Positions 33,377 through 41,772 of a stretch of 64,000 nt of DNA are shown in pieces; the first letter of the stretch is position 1, and every line of letters starts with the position of its first letter. Under the pieces are notes generated by a model. That model worked only from the letters and a program-made list of their open reading frames with translations. It searched no databases and was not told where the DNA came from. The stretch lies in NCBI GenBank assembly GCA_900549405.1, contig URNZ01000004.1:1-64000 (forward strand), read 5' to 3'. The position numbers and the translations under genes were made by a program. This DNA comes from an uncultured Eubacteriales bacterium (lineage in GTDB: Bacteria > Bacillota > Clostridia > Oscillospirales > Oscillospiraceae).

Positions 33377-34324
33377 TTAGCCCTTGCGGGAGATGGCCAG
33401 GCGGGCCTTGTCGGCCAGCACCTCGGGGGTGAGGCCATAGGCGGCCAGGACCTGGTCGGCCTTGCCGCTGCGGCCGAACTGGTCGTTCACGCCGTGGCGG
33501 ATGACGGGCACGGGGCAGTTCTCGCTGAGGAACTCGGCCACGGCGGCACCCAGACCGCCGATGACGTTGTGCTCCTCGGAGGTGACGATGGCACCGGTCT
33601 CCTTGGCGGCGGCCAGGAGCAGCTCCTGATCCAGGGGCTTGATGGTGTGGAAGTCCAGGACCCGGGCGGAGATGCCCTCGGCGGAGAGAATGTCGGCGGC
33701 CTTCAGGGCCATCTGGACCATCATGCCCACGGCCACGATGGTCACGTCCTTGCCGTCACGCAGGGTGACGCCCTTGCCCAGCTGGAAGTGATAGCCGGGG
33801 ATGGAGTCAGTGACGGTCTCCACGGCGGAGCGGCCCAGGCGCATATAGGCGGGGCCCTCGTACTGGAGCAGGGCCTCGACGGCCAGGGTCATCTCGTTGG
33901 CGTCGCAGGGGCACAGAACGGTCATGCCGGGGATGGTGCGCATGAGGGAGAAGTCCTCGATGCACTGGTGGGTGGCGCCGTCCTCGCCCACGGACAGGCC
34001 GCCGTGGGAGCCCACGACCTTCACGTTCATGCCGGGGTAGGCGATGGAGTTGCGCACCTGCTCCCAGGAGCGGCCGGCGGCAAACATGGCAAAGGTGTTG
34101 GTGAAGGGCTTGAAGCCGCAGGTGGACAGGCCGGCGGCCACGCCCTGCATATTGCTCTCGGCGATGCCCATGTCGAAGAAGCGCTGGGGATAGGCGGCTT
34201 TAAAGCCCTTGGTCATGGTGGCTCCGGCCAGGTCGGCCTCCAGCACGATCAGCTCGGGATAACGGTCAGCCAGGGCGACCAGGGCGTCGCCGTAGGCATT
34301 ACGGGTGGCTTTCTTTTCAGACAT
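33377..34324 (-). CDS. tktB: Transketolase, C-terminal subunit
   Basis: 315 residues covering the pyrimidine-binding and C-terminal domains of transketolase: EADLAGATMTKGF, FFDMGIAESNMQGVAAGLS (with the catalytic Glu) and VGSHGGLSVGEDGATHQCIEDF. It works only with the N-terminal subunit encoded just upstream. Together they move two-carbon units between sugar phosphates in the pentose phosphate pathway. It starts next to the stop of the partner gene, so translation is coupled. Confidence 0.93.
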   Translation of the reverse strand: MSEKKATRNAYGDALVALADRYPELIVLEADLAGATMTKGFKAAYPQRFFDMGIAESNMQGVAAGLSTCGFKPFTNTFAMFAAGRSWEQVRNSIAYPGMNVKVVGSHGGLSVGEDGATHQCIEDFSLMRTIPGMTVLCPCDANEMTLAVEALLQYEGPAYMRLGRSAVETVTDSIPGYHFQLGKGVTLRDGKDVTIVAVGMMVQMALKAADILSAEGISARVLDFHTIKPLDQELLLAAAKETGAIVTSEEHNVIGGLGAAVAEFLSENCPVPVIRHGVNDQFGRSGKADQVLAAYGLTPEVLADKARLAISRKG

Positions 34325-34325
34325 G

Positions 34326-35171
34326 TCAGTTCCCCTCCAATTCCTTGATCTTGGCCTTCAGCTCGGAGACAGCCTGCTCCAGCTGCTGGTCGTTGGGCGC
34401 TTTGCCGTGCCAGCCGGCGTCGTTCTCCATGAAGGAGATGCCCTTGCCCTTGACGGTCTTGGCCAGGATCACAGTGGGCTGGCCCTTAGTGGCGGCGGCC
34501 TCCTGATAGGCGGAGAGGATCTGGTCGAAATCGTGGCCGTTGATGGTGATGACGTGGAAGCCGAAGGCGGCGAACTTCTGGTCCAGGGGCTCCAGAGGCA
34601 TGACGTCCTTGGTGGCGCCGTCGATCTGGAGGCCGTTCACGTCCACGATGACGCACAGGTTATCCAGCTTGTACTTGGCGGCGGACATAAAGGCCTCCCA
34701 GCCCTGGCCCTCGTCCAGCTCGCCGTCGCCCATGACGGCGTAGACGCGGTAGTCCTTGTGGTTGAGCTTGCCGCCCAGGGCCATGCCAACGGCGGCGGAG
34801 ACGCCCTGGCCCAGGGAGCCGGTGGACATATCCACGCCCCGGACGTGGTGCATCTCTACGTGGCCGGACATGTGGCCGTCGATGCGGCGGAACATGTGCA
34901 GGTCGTCCACGGGGAAGAAGCCCCGCAGCGCCAGAACGGGATAGAGGGCGGGGCTGCAGTGGCCCTTGGACATGACGAAGCGGTCACGGTCAGGGTCCTG
35001 GGGGTTTTGGGTGTCCACGTGCATGACGTTGAAGTACAGGGCAGTGACCAGGTCCAGGCAGGACATGGAGCCGCCGGGGTGGCCGGAGGCGGCGTCGTGG
35101 ACCATGGTCAGGCCCAGAATGCGGGCCTCGTTGGCCTTGATCGCCAGCTGCTGATTAGAAAGTGGCTGCAT
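34326..35171 (-). CDS. tktA: Transketolase, N-terminal subunit
   Basis: 281 residues containing the thiamine diphosphate pyrophosphate-binding domain: HDAASGHPGGSMSCLDLVTA, GSLGQGVSAAVGMALG and the metal/ThDP motif VMGDGELDEGQ...DVNGLQIDG. It is the first gene of the split transketolase pair, driven from the promoter at 35248-35276. Split transketolases are common in anaerobic Firmicutes and archaea. Confidence 0.94.
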   Translation of the reverse strand: MQPLSNQQLAIKANEARILGLTMVHDAASGHPGGSMSCLDLVTALYFNVMHVDTQNPQDPDRDRFVMSKGHCSPALYPVLALRGFFPVDDLHMFRRIDGHMSGHVEMHHVRGVDMSTGSLGQGVSAAVGMALGGKLNHKDYRVYAVMGDGELDEGQGWEAFMSAAKYKLDNLCVIVDVNGLQIDGATKDVMPLEPLDQKFAAFGFHVITINGHDFDQILSAYQEAAATKGQPTVILAKTVKGKGISFMENDAGWHGKAPNDQQLEQAVSELKAKIKELEGN

Positions 35172-35247
35172 ATAGGATCAACCTTTCTTCTGTTTTTTCC
35201 GACAGGCGGAAAGTGAGGCCGCACAGGCGGCTTGATCGGTACGAATC

Positions 35248-35276
35248 ATTATACCATTTTTTTAAAATCGGGACAA
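35248..35276 (-). promoter_or_regulatory. Promoter for the split transketolase operon
   Basis: On the minus strand TTGTCC (35271-35276), 17-bp spacer, TATAAT (35248-35253), 77 bases upstream of the first gene. Confidence 0.7.
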
Positions 35277-35299
35277 GGGCGCGGGGAGAAAAAGTGAGC

Positions 35300-37732
35300 T
35301 TATCGGGTGGGGACGTGCCAGATGTTTTCGGCGTAGTCCTTGATGGAGCGGTCGGCGGCGAAGATGCCGGAGCGGGCGATGTTGGTCAGGGACATCTGGT
35401 TCCAGCGCTTGCTGTCGCCATAGACCTGAAGGGCCCGCTGGTGGGCCTGGCAATAGCTCTGGAAGTCGGCCAGGAGCAGGTATTCGTCGGCGGGGGAGCC
35501 GCCGGCGCCGTAGAGCAGGCGGGTGGCCAGGTCGGCATAGGACACGTGGTCGTCGAACCCGGCGGAGAGCTGGTCGATGACCCGCTTGAGGACGGGGTCC
35601 TGCTGGTAGTAGTCCATGGGGTGATAGCCCTGCTGCTTGCGCTGGACCACCTCCTGGGCGGTGAGGCCGAAGAGGAAGATGTTCTCGTCCCCCAGCTGCT
35701 GGTGCATCTCTACATTGGCGCCGTCCAGGGTGCCGATGGTGAGAGCGCCGTTCATCATGAACTTCATGTTGCCGGTGCCGCTGGCCTCTTTTCCGGCGGT
35801 GGAGATCTGCTCGCTGATCTCGGAGGCGGGGATGAGCTTCTCCGCCAGGGAGACCCGGTAGTTCTCCAAAAAGACCACCTGGAGCTTATCCTTGCACACG
35901 GGGTCCTTGTCGATCTGGGCGGCCAGGGAGTTGATGAGCTGGATGATCTCCTTGGCCACGTGATAGCCGGGGGCGGCCTTGGCCCCGAAGAGATAGGTCT
36001 GGGGGACAAAGTCCATGTTGGGATCGTCCTGAAGCTGGTGATACAGGGCGATGATGTGCAGCACATTGAGCAGCTGGCGCTTATACTCGTGCAGGCGCTT
36101 GACCTGGACGTCGAAAATGGCGTCGGTGTTCAGCACCACGCCGGACTCCCGGGCCACCCAGGAGGCAAAGCGCAGCTTGTTGGCGTGCTTGATGTCCCCC
36201 AGCTTTTTCAGCACGGTCTTGTTGGAGCGGTATTTCTCCAGGCCCTGGAGGGCCTCCGGGTGGAGCAAATAGGCGTCCCCCCCGGTGCAGTCCCGGATGA
36301 GGGAATCCAGCTGGGGGTTGATCTGAGACAGCCAGCGGCGGTGGTCGATGCCGTTGGTCACGTTGGTGAACTGCTCGGGCCGGGCCAGATAGGCGTCGTG
36401 GAAGACGTCCTTCTTCAGGATCTCGGAGTGGAGGGCGGAGACGCCGTTCACCGTCTGGCAGGCGCAGATGCACAGGTTGGCCATGCGCACCTCGCCGCCC
36501 CAGATGATGGCCATGTTGGCGATCTTGCCGGTGTCATTGCCATAGCGGTGCTCCAGCTCCCGCTGGTAGCGGGCGGCGATCTCCTTGAGGATGATCCAGA
36601 TGCGGGGCAGCAGGGTCTCGATGAGGGACTGGGGCCAGCGCTCCAGGGCCTCGGCCAGGACGGTGTGGTTGGTGTAGCAGACGGTCTGGGTGACGATGTG
36701 CCAGGCGTCCTCCCAGGAGTAGCCCTCCACGTCCAGCAGGATGCGCATCAGCTCGGGGATGACCAGGGTGGGGTGGGTGTCGTTGATCTGGATGACGTGC
36801 TTTTCATGGAAGTTGCGCAGGGTGCCATATTGGGCGCGGTGCTTACGGATGATGGACTGCACCGTGGCGGAGACGAAGAAATACTGCTGCTTTAAGCGCA
36901 GAGACTTGCCCTCGTAGTGGTTGTCGTCGGGGTAGAGGACCTTGGCGATGACCTCGGCCATGGCCTGCTGCTCCACCGCCTTGAGATACTCGCCCCGGGA
37001 GTACAGGGACATGTCCACGGGGACGGGGCTTTTGGCATCCCACAGGCGCAGGACGTTGGTGTGGCGGGTCTGGTAGCCGGCGATCTCCATATCCCGGGGG
37101 ATGGCCAGCACGGTGGTGTAGCCGGTGTGCTCGGGGTGGTTGTGCCCCTCGCTGTCCCAGCGGTCCTCCACTTTGCCGCCGAAGCGGACCTCCTCCGCCT
37201 CGTCCATCTTGGGGATGAGCCAGGCGTCGCCCAGGCCCAGCCAGTTGTCGGCCAGCTCCACCTGCTTGCCATCGATGATCTTCTGCTTGAAGATACCCAG
37301 CTCGTAGCAGATGGAATAGCCGGTGGCGGGGATCTCCAGGGTGGTCATGGAGTCCAGATAGCAGGCGGCCAGACGGCCCAGACCGCCGTTGCCCAGGCCG
37401 GCATCGGGCTCCAGCTCGAACAGGTCGGAGGCGGAGAAGCCCAGGCCCTCCAGAGCGTCCTTTAAGGTGCCCAGCAGACCCAGGTTATAGGCGTTTTTCT
37501 CCAGAGAGCGGCCCATCAAAAATTCCAGGGAGAGGTAGTGGACCTGGCGCTGTTGGCCCTCCCACACCTGGTTGTCAGTGGCCATCTGGCGGCGGGACAT
37601 GATATCCCGCAGGACCAGGGCGCAGGCCTTGAACATGTGGGAGGGGGTGGCCTCGTCCACAGTGCGGCCAAAGTTGCGCTGGAGCTTACCGGTGATCATC
37701 TCGGTAAGCTGGGCCTTGGTATATTCAGCCAT
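35300..37732 (-). CDS. glgP: Glycogen/starch phosphorylase (second copy)
   Basis: 810 residues, full GT35 length. Seen: DAGLGNGGLGRLAACYLDSM, QINDTHPTLVIPELMR and the pyridoxal-phosphate region EASGTGNMKFMMNGALTIGT. It degrades intracellular glycogen to glucose-1-phosphate. AGGAGG lies 7 bases before the ATG. It follows glgA but is separated from it by a terminator (37889-37928) and has its own promoter (37804-37832), so breakdown can be regulated apart from synthesis. Confidence 0.97.
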   Translation of the reverse strand: MAEYTKAQLTEMITGKLQRNFGRTVDEATPSHMFKACALVLRDIMSRRQMATDNQVWEGQQRQVHYLSLEFLMGRSLEKNAYNLGLLGTLKDALEGLGFSASDLFELEPDAGLGNGGLGRLAACYLDSMTTLEIPATGYSICYELGIFKQKIIDGKQVELADNWLGLGDAWLIPKMDEAEEVRFGGKVEDRWDSEGHNHPEHTGYTTVLAIPRDMEIAGYQTRHTNVLRLWDAKSPVPVDMSLYSRGEYLKAVEQQAMAEVIAKVLYPDDNHYEGKSLRLKQQYFFVSATVQSIIRKHRAQYGTLRNFHEKHVIQINDTHPTLVIPELMRILLDVEGYSWEDAWHIVTQTVCYTNHTVLAEALERWPQSLIETLLPRIWIILKEIAARYQRELEHRYGNDTGKIANMAIIWGGEVRMANLCICACQTVNGVSALHSEILKKDVFHDAYLARPEQFTNVTNGIDHRRWLSQINPQLDSLIRDCTGGDAYLLHPEALQGLEKYRSNKTVLKKLGDIKHANKLRFASWVARESGVVLNTDAIFDVQVKRLHEYKRQLLNVLHIIALYHQLQDDPNMDFVPQTYLFGAKAAPGYHVAKEIIQLINSLAAQIDKDPVCKDKLQVVFLENYRVSLAEKLIPASEISEQISTAGKEASGTGNMKFMMNGALTIGTLDGANVEMHQQLGDENIFLFGLTAQEVVQRKQQGYHPMDYYQQDPVLKRVIDQLSAGFDDHVSYADLATRLLYGAGGSPADEYLLLADFQSYCQAHQRALQVYGDSKRWNQMSLTNIARSGIFAADRSIKDYAENIWHVPTR

Positions 37733-37803
37733 AACAGTTCCTCCTGTAACGGGTTCAGATTTTAAGAAAAGGGGGACTGGAAAGCTCCTGTCCCCACAGG
37801 AAT

Positions 37804-37832
37804 ATTTTATCAGCTTTCAAAAGGTGCGTCAA
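37804..37832 (-). promoter_or_regulatory. Promoter for the second glgP
   Basis: On the minus strand TTGACG (37827-37832), 17-bp spacer, TAAAAT (37804-37809). Confidence 0.65.
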
Positions 37833-37888
37833 TCGGCATAACGGCGTAAACGCAGGGGCTTTCGGGGCTGACGGGCGAAAATTGCACA

Positions 37889-37928
37889 AGAAAAAACGCG
37901 CTCCGCCGGGGGAGGCGGAGCGCGTTTT
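37889..37928 (-). terminator. Terminator after glgA
   Basis: Stem ACGCGCTCCGCC with GGCGGAGCGCGT, flanked by A's and T's on both sides, at the end of the glgBCDA operon. Confidence 0.9.
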
Positions 37929-37945
37929 GTGGGGGAGAACCGGAC

Positions 37946-39379
37946 TTAGCCCATGGCCCGGCGGTAGACTTCCAGGTATTGCTTGGCGGAGGGGCCCCAG
38001 GAGAAGTCGGCGGTCATGCCGGCCTTTTGCAGGGCGCGCCAGGCGGGCTTGTTGCTGCGGTAGAGAGCGGCGGCCTCCCGCAGGACCCAGACCATGTCGC
38101 CGGCGTTGATGTTGGTGAAGGTGAAGCCCCGGCCCTCGCCGGTGTACTTGTTGTAGGGGGGGACGGTGTCCTTCAGACCGCCGGTCTCCCGCACCACGGG
38201 GATGGAGCCGAAGCGCATGGCGATGAGCTGGCTGAGGCCGCAGGGCTCGGACACGGAGGGCATGAGGAACAGGTCAGACCCGGCGTAGACCAGGTTGGAC
38301 AGGGCGGGGGAGTAGGCTAGGTGGGCGGCAAAGCGGCCGGGATACTGGCCCTGGGCATTGCGGAATGCCTCCTCATACTGCCACTCGCCGGTGCCCAGGA
38401 CCACCATCTGCACGTCCAGGCCCATGATGTCGTGGAGGGCATCGGTCACCAGGGAGAAGCCCTTGTGGCCCACCAGGCGGGAGACGCAGCCGATGAGGGG
38501 GATGTAGGGGTCCTCCTGAAGGCCCATGGCCCGCTGGAGGGCGGCCTTGCAGGCGGCCTTGCCGGAGACGTCCTTGGCGGAGTAGTGCTCGGGCAGGTCG
38601 GCGCAGGTGGCGGGGTCGTAGAGGTCCATGTCGATGCCGTTTACGATACCGCAGAACTTGCCGTCCTGCTGGCAGATGACCCCATCCATGCCCCGGGCAT
38701 AGAAGGGGGTGTGCAGCTCCTGGGCGTAAGTGGGGGAGACGGTGGTCACCTGGCTGGAGGCCAGGATGGCCCCCTTCATCAGGTTCACGTCCCCGAAGTA
38801 GGCCAGCATGCCCTCGTTGAAGTAGCTGCTGTCCAGGCCGATGACGTCCTGGAGGACCTGCTCGCCGTAGCGGCCCTGGTATTCGATGTTGTGGATGGTG
38901 AAGACGGCGTGGGCGTTCGACAGCTGGGGCACCCGGTAGCGCTCCTCCAGGAGATAGACGGGGACCAGGGCGGTCTGCCAGTCGTTGCAGTGGATGATGT
39001 CCGGCGCCCAGTCCAGCTGGGCGGGGGCGGCCAGAACGGCACGGGAGAAGAAGGCGAAGCGCTCGCAGTCGTCGAAGTGGCCGTAGATCTGGGCGCGCTT
39101 GAAGTAGTATTCGTTGTCCACGAACCAGTAGGTAACGCCCTCCCGCTCCAGCTGGAACAGGCCGCAGTAGGCCTGCCGCCAGGACAGGGAGACGTTGAAG
39201 TGCTTGAGGAAGGTCATCTGGTCCCGCCAGAACTGGCTGACGCCCTGGTAGAGGGGGAGAATGACGGTGACCTGGTGGCCCTCCTTGGCCAGGGCCTGGG
39301 GCAGGGAACCGGCCACGTCGGCCAGACCGCCGGTCTTGATGAAGGGAGCAACTTCGGAGGAGGCGAAAAGAATGTTCAT
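37946..39379 (-). CDS. glgA: Glycogen synthase (ADP-glucose)
   Basis: 477 residues, GT5 family. The ADP-glucose-binding KTGGLADVAGSLPQALA is at residues 16-32, and EPCGLSQLIAMRFGSIPVVR carries the catalytic E-x7-E type pair near residue 380. It extends glycogen chains from ADP-glucose made by GlgC/GlgD. It is the last gene of the operon, 21 bases after glgD. Confidence 0.97.
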   Translation of the reverse strand: MNILFASSEVAPFIKTGGLADVAGSLPQALAKEGHQVTVILPLYQGVSQFWRDQMTFLKHFNVSLSWRQAYCGLFQLEREGVTYWFVDNEYYFKRAQIYGHFDDCERFAFFSRAVLAAPAQLDWAPDIIHCNDWQTALVPVYLLEERYRVPQLSNAHAVFTIHNIEYQGRYGEQVLQDVIGLDSSYFNEGMLAYFGDVNLMKGAILASSQVTTVSPTYAQELHTPFYARGMDGVICQQDGKFCGIVNGIDMDLYDPATCADLPEHYSAKDVSGKAACKAALQRAMGLQEDPYIPLIGCVSRLVGHKGFSLVTDALHDIMGLDVQMVVLGTGEWQYEEAFRNAQGQYPGRFAAHLAYSPALSNLVYAGSDLFLMPSVSEPCGLSQLIAMRFGSIPVVRETGGLKDTVPPYNKYTGEGRGFTFTNINAGDMVWVLREAAALYRSNKPAWRALQKAGMTADFSWGPSAKQYLEVYRRAMG

Positions 39380-39400
39380 AGATATCCCCTTTCCGGCAAA

Positions 39401-40513
39401 TTACACGACGGAACCCTTGGCGATGGCCAGGGGATAGGTGCTGTGGCCCATAAGCATGCGGCCCTGGTTCACTGTGACGCTTTTGTCGGCGATGACGTAG
39501 GCCAGAGAGGCACCGGCCTTGACCACCGTTCCCTGCATGAGGACGCTGTTGACCACCTTGGCCCCAGGTTCAATGATGACACCACGGGAGATGATGGAAT
39601 TTTCCACGTCCCCCTCGATGTGGCAGCCATCGGACACCAGGGAGCAGGTGCAGGTGGAACTGGGGCCGTAGTAGGTGGAGGGGTTGGACTGGTCCTTGGT
39701 GCGGATGGGGCGCTGGGGGTTGAAGAGGTCGGCCCGGACGGCGGGGTCCAGCAGATCCATGGAGCGGTGGTAGTAGTCATCCACCGACTGGAAGCGGCCC
39801 ACATAGCCCTTGTGGACATAGGGGATGAGCTTCAGAGAGTCCAAGCGGGGCTGGAGAACGCCCCGGCTGAAGTCCGTGACATCGTGGGCGGCGCAGTAGT
39901 CCACCATGCTCAGCAGCAGCTGCTTGGACAGAACGTACAGCTCCAGAGATTCCAGCTGGTCGCCGGCGGCGATGGGGTGGATGGACAGGTCGGTGATGCG
40001 GCCCGACTCGCTGACCTCCACATACTCGGAGGAGCGGGGCGCGCCCCGGAGGGTGGGGGTGCAGACCACGGTGACATCGGCCCCGGAGTCCAGGTGCTGC
40101 TGGAACACGTCGGCCACAGGCAGGTTCAACGCCAGATCGCCCCGGCCCATGATGACATAGTCCTGGCGGATGTTGTTCAAGTAGTCAGACACCCCGGCCA
40201 GGGCGTCCATGGGGCCGCGGTAGTCCCCGCCCCGGCGGGCATAGCTGAAGGGGGGCAGAATGCGCAGGCCGCCGTGCTTACGGCTCAGGTCCCAGTCCTT
40301 GCCCGAGCCCAGGTGGTCCAGGAGGGACTGATAGTTCTGGTGGACGATGATGCCCACGTCGGAGATGCCGGCATTGACATAGTTGGAGAGCATAAAGTCG
40401 ATGAGGCGGTAGCGCCCGCCGAAGGGAAGAGAACAGGTGTTGCGGGGACGGGTGAGCTCACCCAGGTTGGCATCAGCGCGATAGGCAAAGAGAAGTCCGT
40501 GGAGGTCGTTCAT
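39401..40513 (-). CDS. glgD: Glucose-1-phosphate adenylyltransferase regulatory subunit GlgD
   Basis: 370 residues, homologous to GlgC but with a degenerate catalytic start ([20 protein letters not shown] in place of the GGxGxRLxxLT loop), as usual for Glg[21 protein letters not shown] is the conserved nucleotidyltransferase core; a C-terminal left-handed beta-helix follows. In Firmicutes GlgD pairs with GlgC and tunes its activity. Its start overlaps the glgC stop by 4 bases. Confidence 0.95.
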   Translation of the reverse strand: MNDLHGLLFAYRADANLGELTRPRNTCSLPFGGRYRLIDFMLSNYVNAGISDVGIIVHQNYQSLLDHLGSGKDWDLSRKHGGLRILPPFSYARRGGDYRGPMDALAGVSDYLNNIRQDYVIMGRGDLALNLPVADVFQQHLDSGADVTVVCTPTLRGAPRSSEYVEVSESGRITDLSIHPIAAGDQLESLELYVLSKQLLLSMVDYCAAHDVTDFSRGVLQPRLDSLKLIPYVHKGYVGRFQSVDDYYHRSMDLLDPAVRADLFNPQRPIRTKDQSNPSTYYGPSSTCTCSLVSDGCHIEGDVENSIISRGVIIEPGAKVVNSVLMQGTVVKAGASLAYVIADKSVTVNQGRMLMGHSTYPLAIAKGSVV

Positions 40514-41718
40514 GCCTGCTCGCCTCCTTTCACATCTTCGCGGATCATGGCGCGAGGGGCGACAGTGGCTCCTGCGCCGATGGTGACACCGCCGGCCACC
40601 ACGGCGATGCCCCAGTCGGGGCTGTCGTCCGGGGCGGAGCCCACTTGGGCGTTTGCTTCGATGACGGCGTTTTCAGCCACGATGGCATAGGACACGTCGG
40701 CCCCGGCTTTGACCACTGCGCCGGGCATGAGGATGGAGTACTGCACCCGGGCGCCCTCCTCCACCACGACGGAGTGGAAGAGGACGGAGTTTTCTACGGT
40801 GCCGTCGATCTGGCCGCCGCCGGTGACCAGAGAATGGGAAATTTTTGCATGGGGACCGGTGGCGTGGGGGGGCTTGATGGGGGAGCGGGCGTAGATGGGC
40901 CACTCCGGGTCGTGGAGGTCGATGGAGTTGTGGGGGGCCAGCATGTCCATGTTGGCATCCCACAGGGAGTCGATGGTGCCCACGTCCTTCCAGTAGCCAT
41001 GGAAGCGGTAGGCGGTGAGAAGTTCGCCGGCGGCGAGCATGTTGGGGATGATGTTTTTGCCGAAGTCGTTGGAGGAGCCGGGGTCGGCCTCGTCGTCGAT
41101 GAGATATTGCCGCAGCTTGGACCAGGTGAAGACATAGATGCCCATGGAGGCCAGATTGCTCTTGGGGTGGGCGGGTTTCTCCTCGAACTCGTAGATACGG
41201 TCGTGCTCGTCCACGTTCATGATGCCGAAGCGGGTGGCCTCCTCCATGGTGACCTCCAGCACGGAGATGGTGCAGGCCGCCCCCGTCTTTTTGTGCAGGT
41301 CCACCATGTGGGTGTAGTCCATCTTATAGATGTGGTCGCCGGACAGGATGACCACATATTCCGGGTCGTACAGGTCCAGGAAGCCGATGTTCTGATAGAT
41401 GGCGTTGGCGGTGCCCTTGTACCAGGTGCCCTGGTCCCCCTCCCGCATGTAGGGGGGGAGGATATGTACGCCGCCGTCGGCCCGGTCCAGGTCCCAGGGC
41501 TGGCCGTTGCCCAGGTAGCTGTTCAGCTCCAGGGGGCGGTATTGGGTGAGGACGCCCACGGTGTCGATGCCGGAATTGACGCAGTTGGAGAGAGGAAAAT
41601 CGATGATGCGGTATTTGCCGCCGAAGGGGACGGCGGGCTTGGCCACGTGGCTGGTGAGGGCGTAGAGGCGGCTGCCCTGTCCTCCGGCCAACAGCATGGC
41701 TACAACTTCTTTTTTCAT
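40510..41718 (-). CDS. glgC: Glucose-1-phosphate adenylyltransferase catalytic subunit GlgC
   Basis: 402 residues with an intact catalytic loop ([20 protein letters not shown]), [20 protein letters not shown], and the glucose-1-phosphate-binding [19 protein letters not shown]. It makes ADP-glucose from glucose-1-phosphate and ATP, the committed step of glycogen synthesis. A C-terminal beta-helix (about 290-400) is normal. AGAGGTGAC precedes the ATG. Confidence 0.97.
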   Translation of the reverse strand: MKKEVVAMLLAGGQGSRLYALTSHVAKPAVPFGGKYRIIDFPLSNCVNSGIDTVGVLTQYRPLELNSYLGNGQPWDLDRADGGVHILPPYMREGDQGTWYKGTANAIYQNIGFLDLYDPEYVVILSGDHIYKMDYTHMVDLHKKTGAACTISVLEVTMEEATRFGIMNVDEHDRIYEFEEKPAHPKSNLASMGIYVFTWSKLRQYLIDDEADPGSSNDFGKNIIPNMLAAGELLTAYRFHGYWKDVGTIDSLWDANMDMLAPHNSIDLHDPEWPIYARSPIKPPHATGPHAKISHSLVTGGGQIDGTVENSVLFHSVVVEEGARVQYSILMPGAVVKAGADVSYAIVAENAVIEANAQVGSAPDDSPDWGIAVVAGGVTIGAGATVAPRAMIREDVKGGEQA

Positions 41719-41772
41719 ACTGTCACCTCTTACGAATACTGGGTCGATGCTGCGCTGGAAACGATGGAGCTA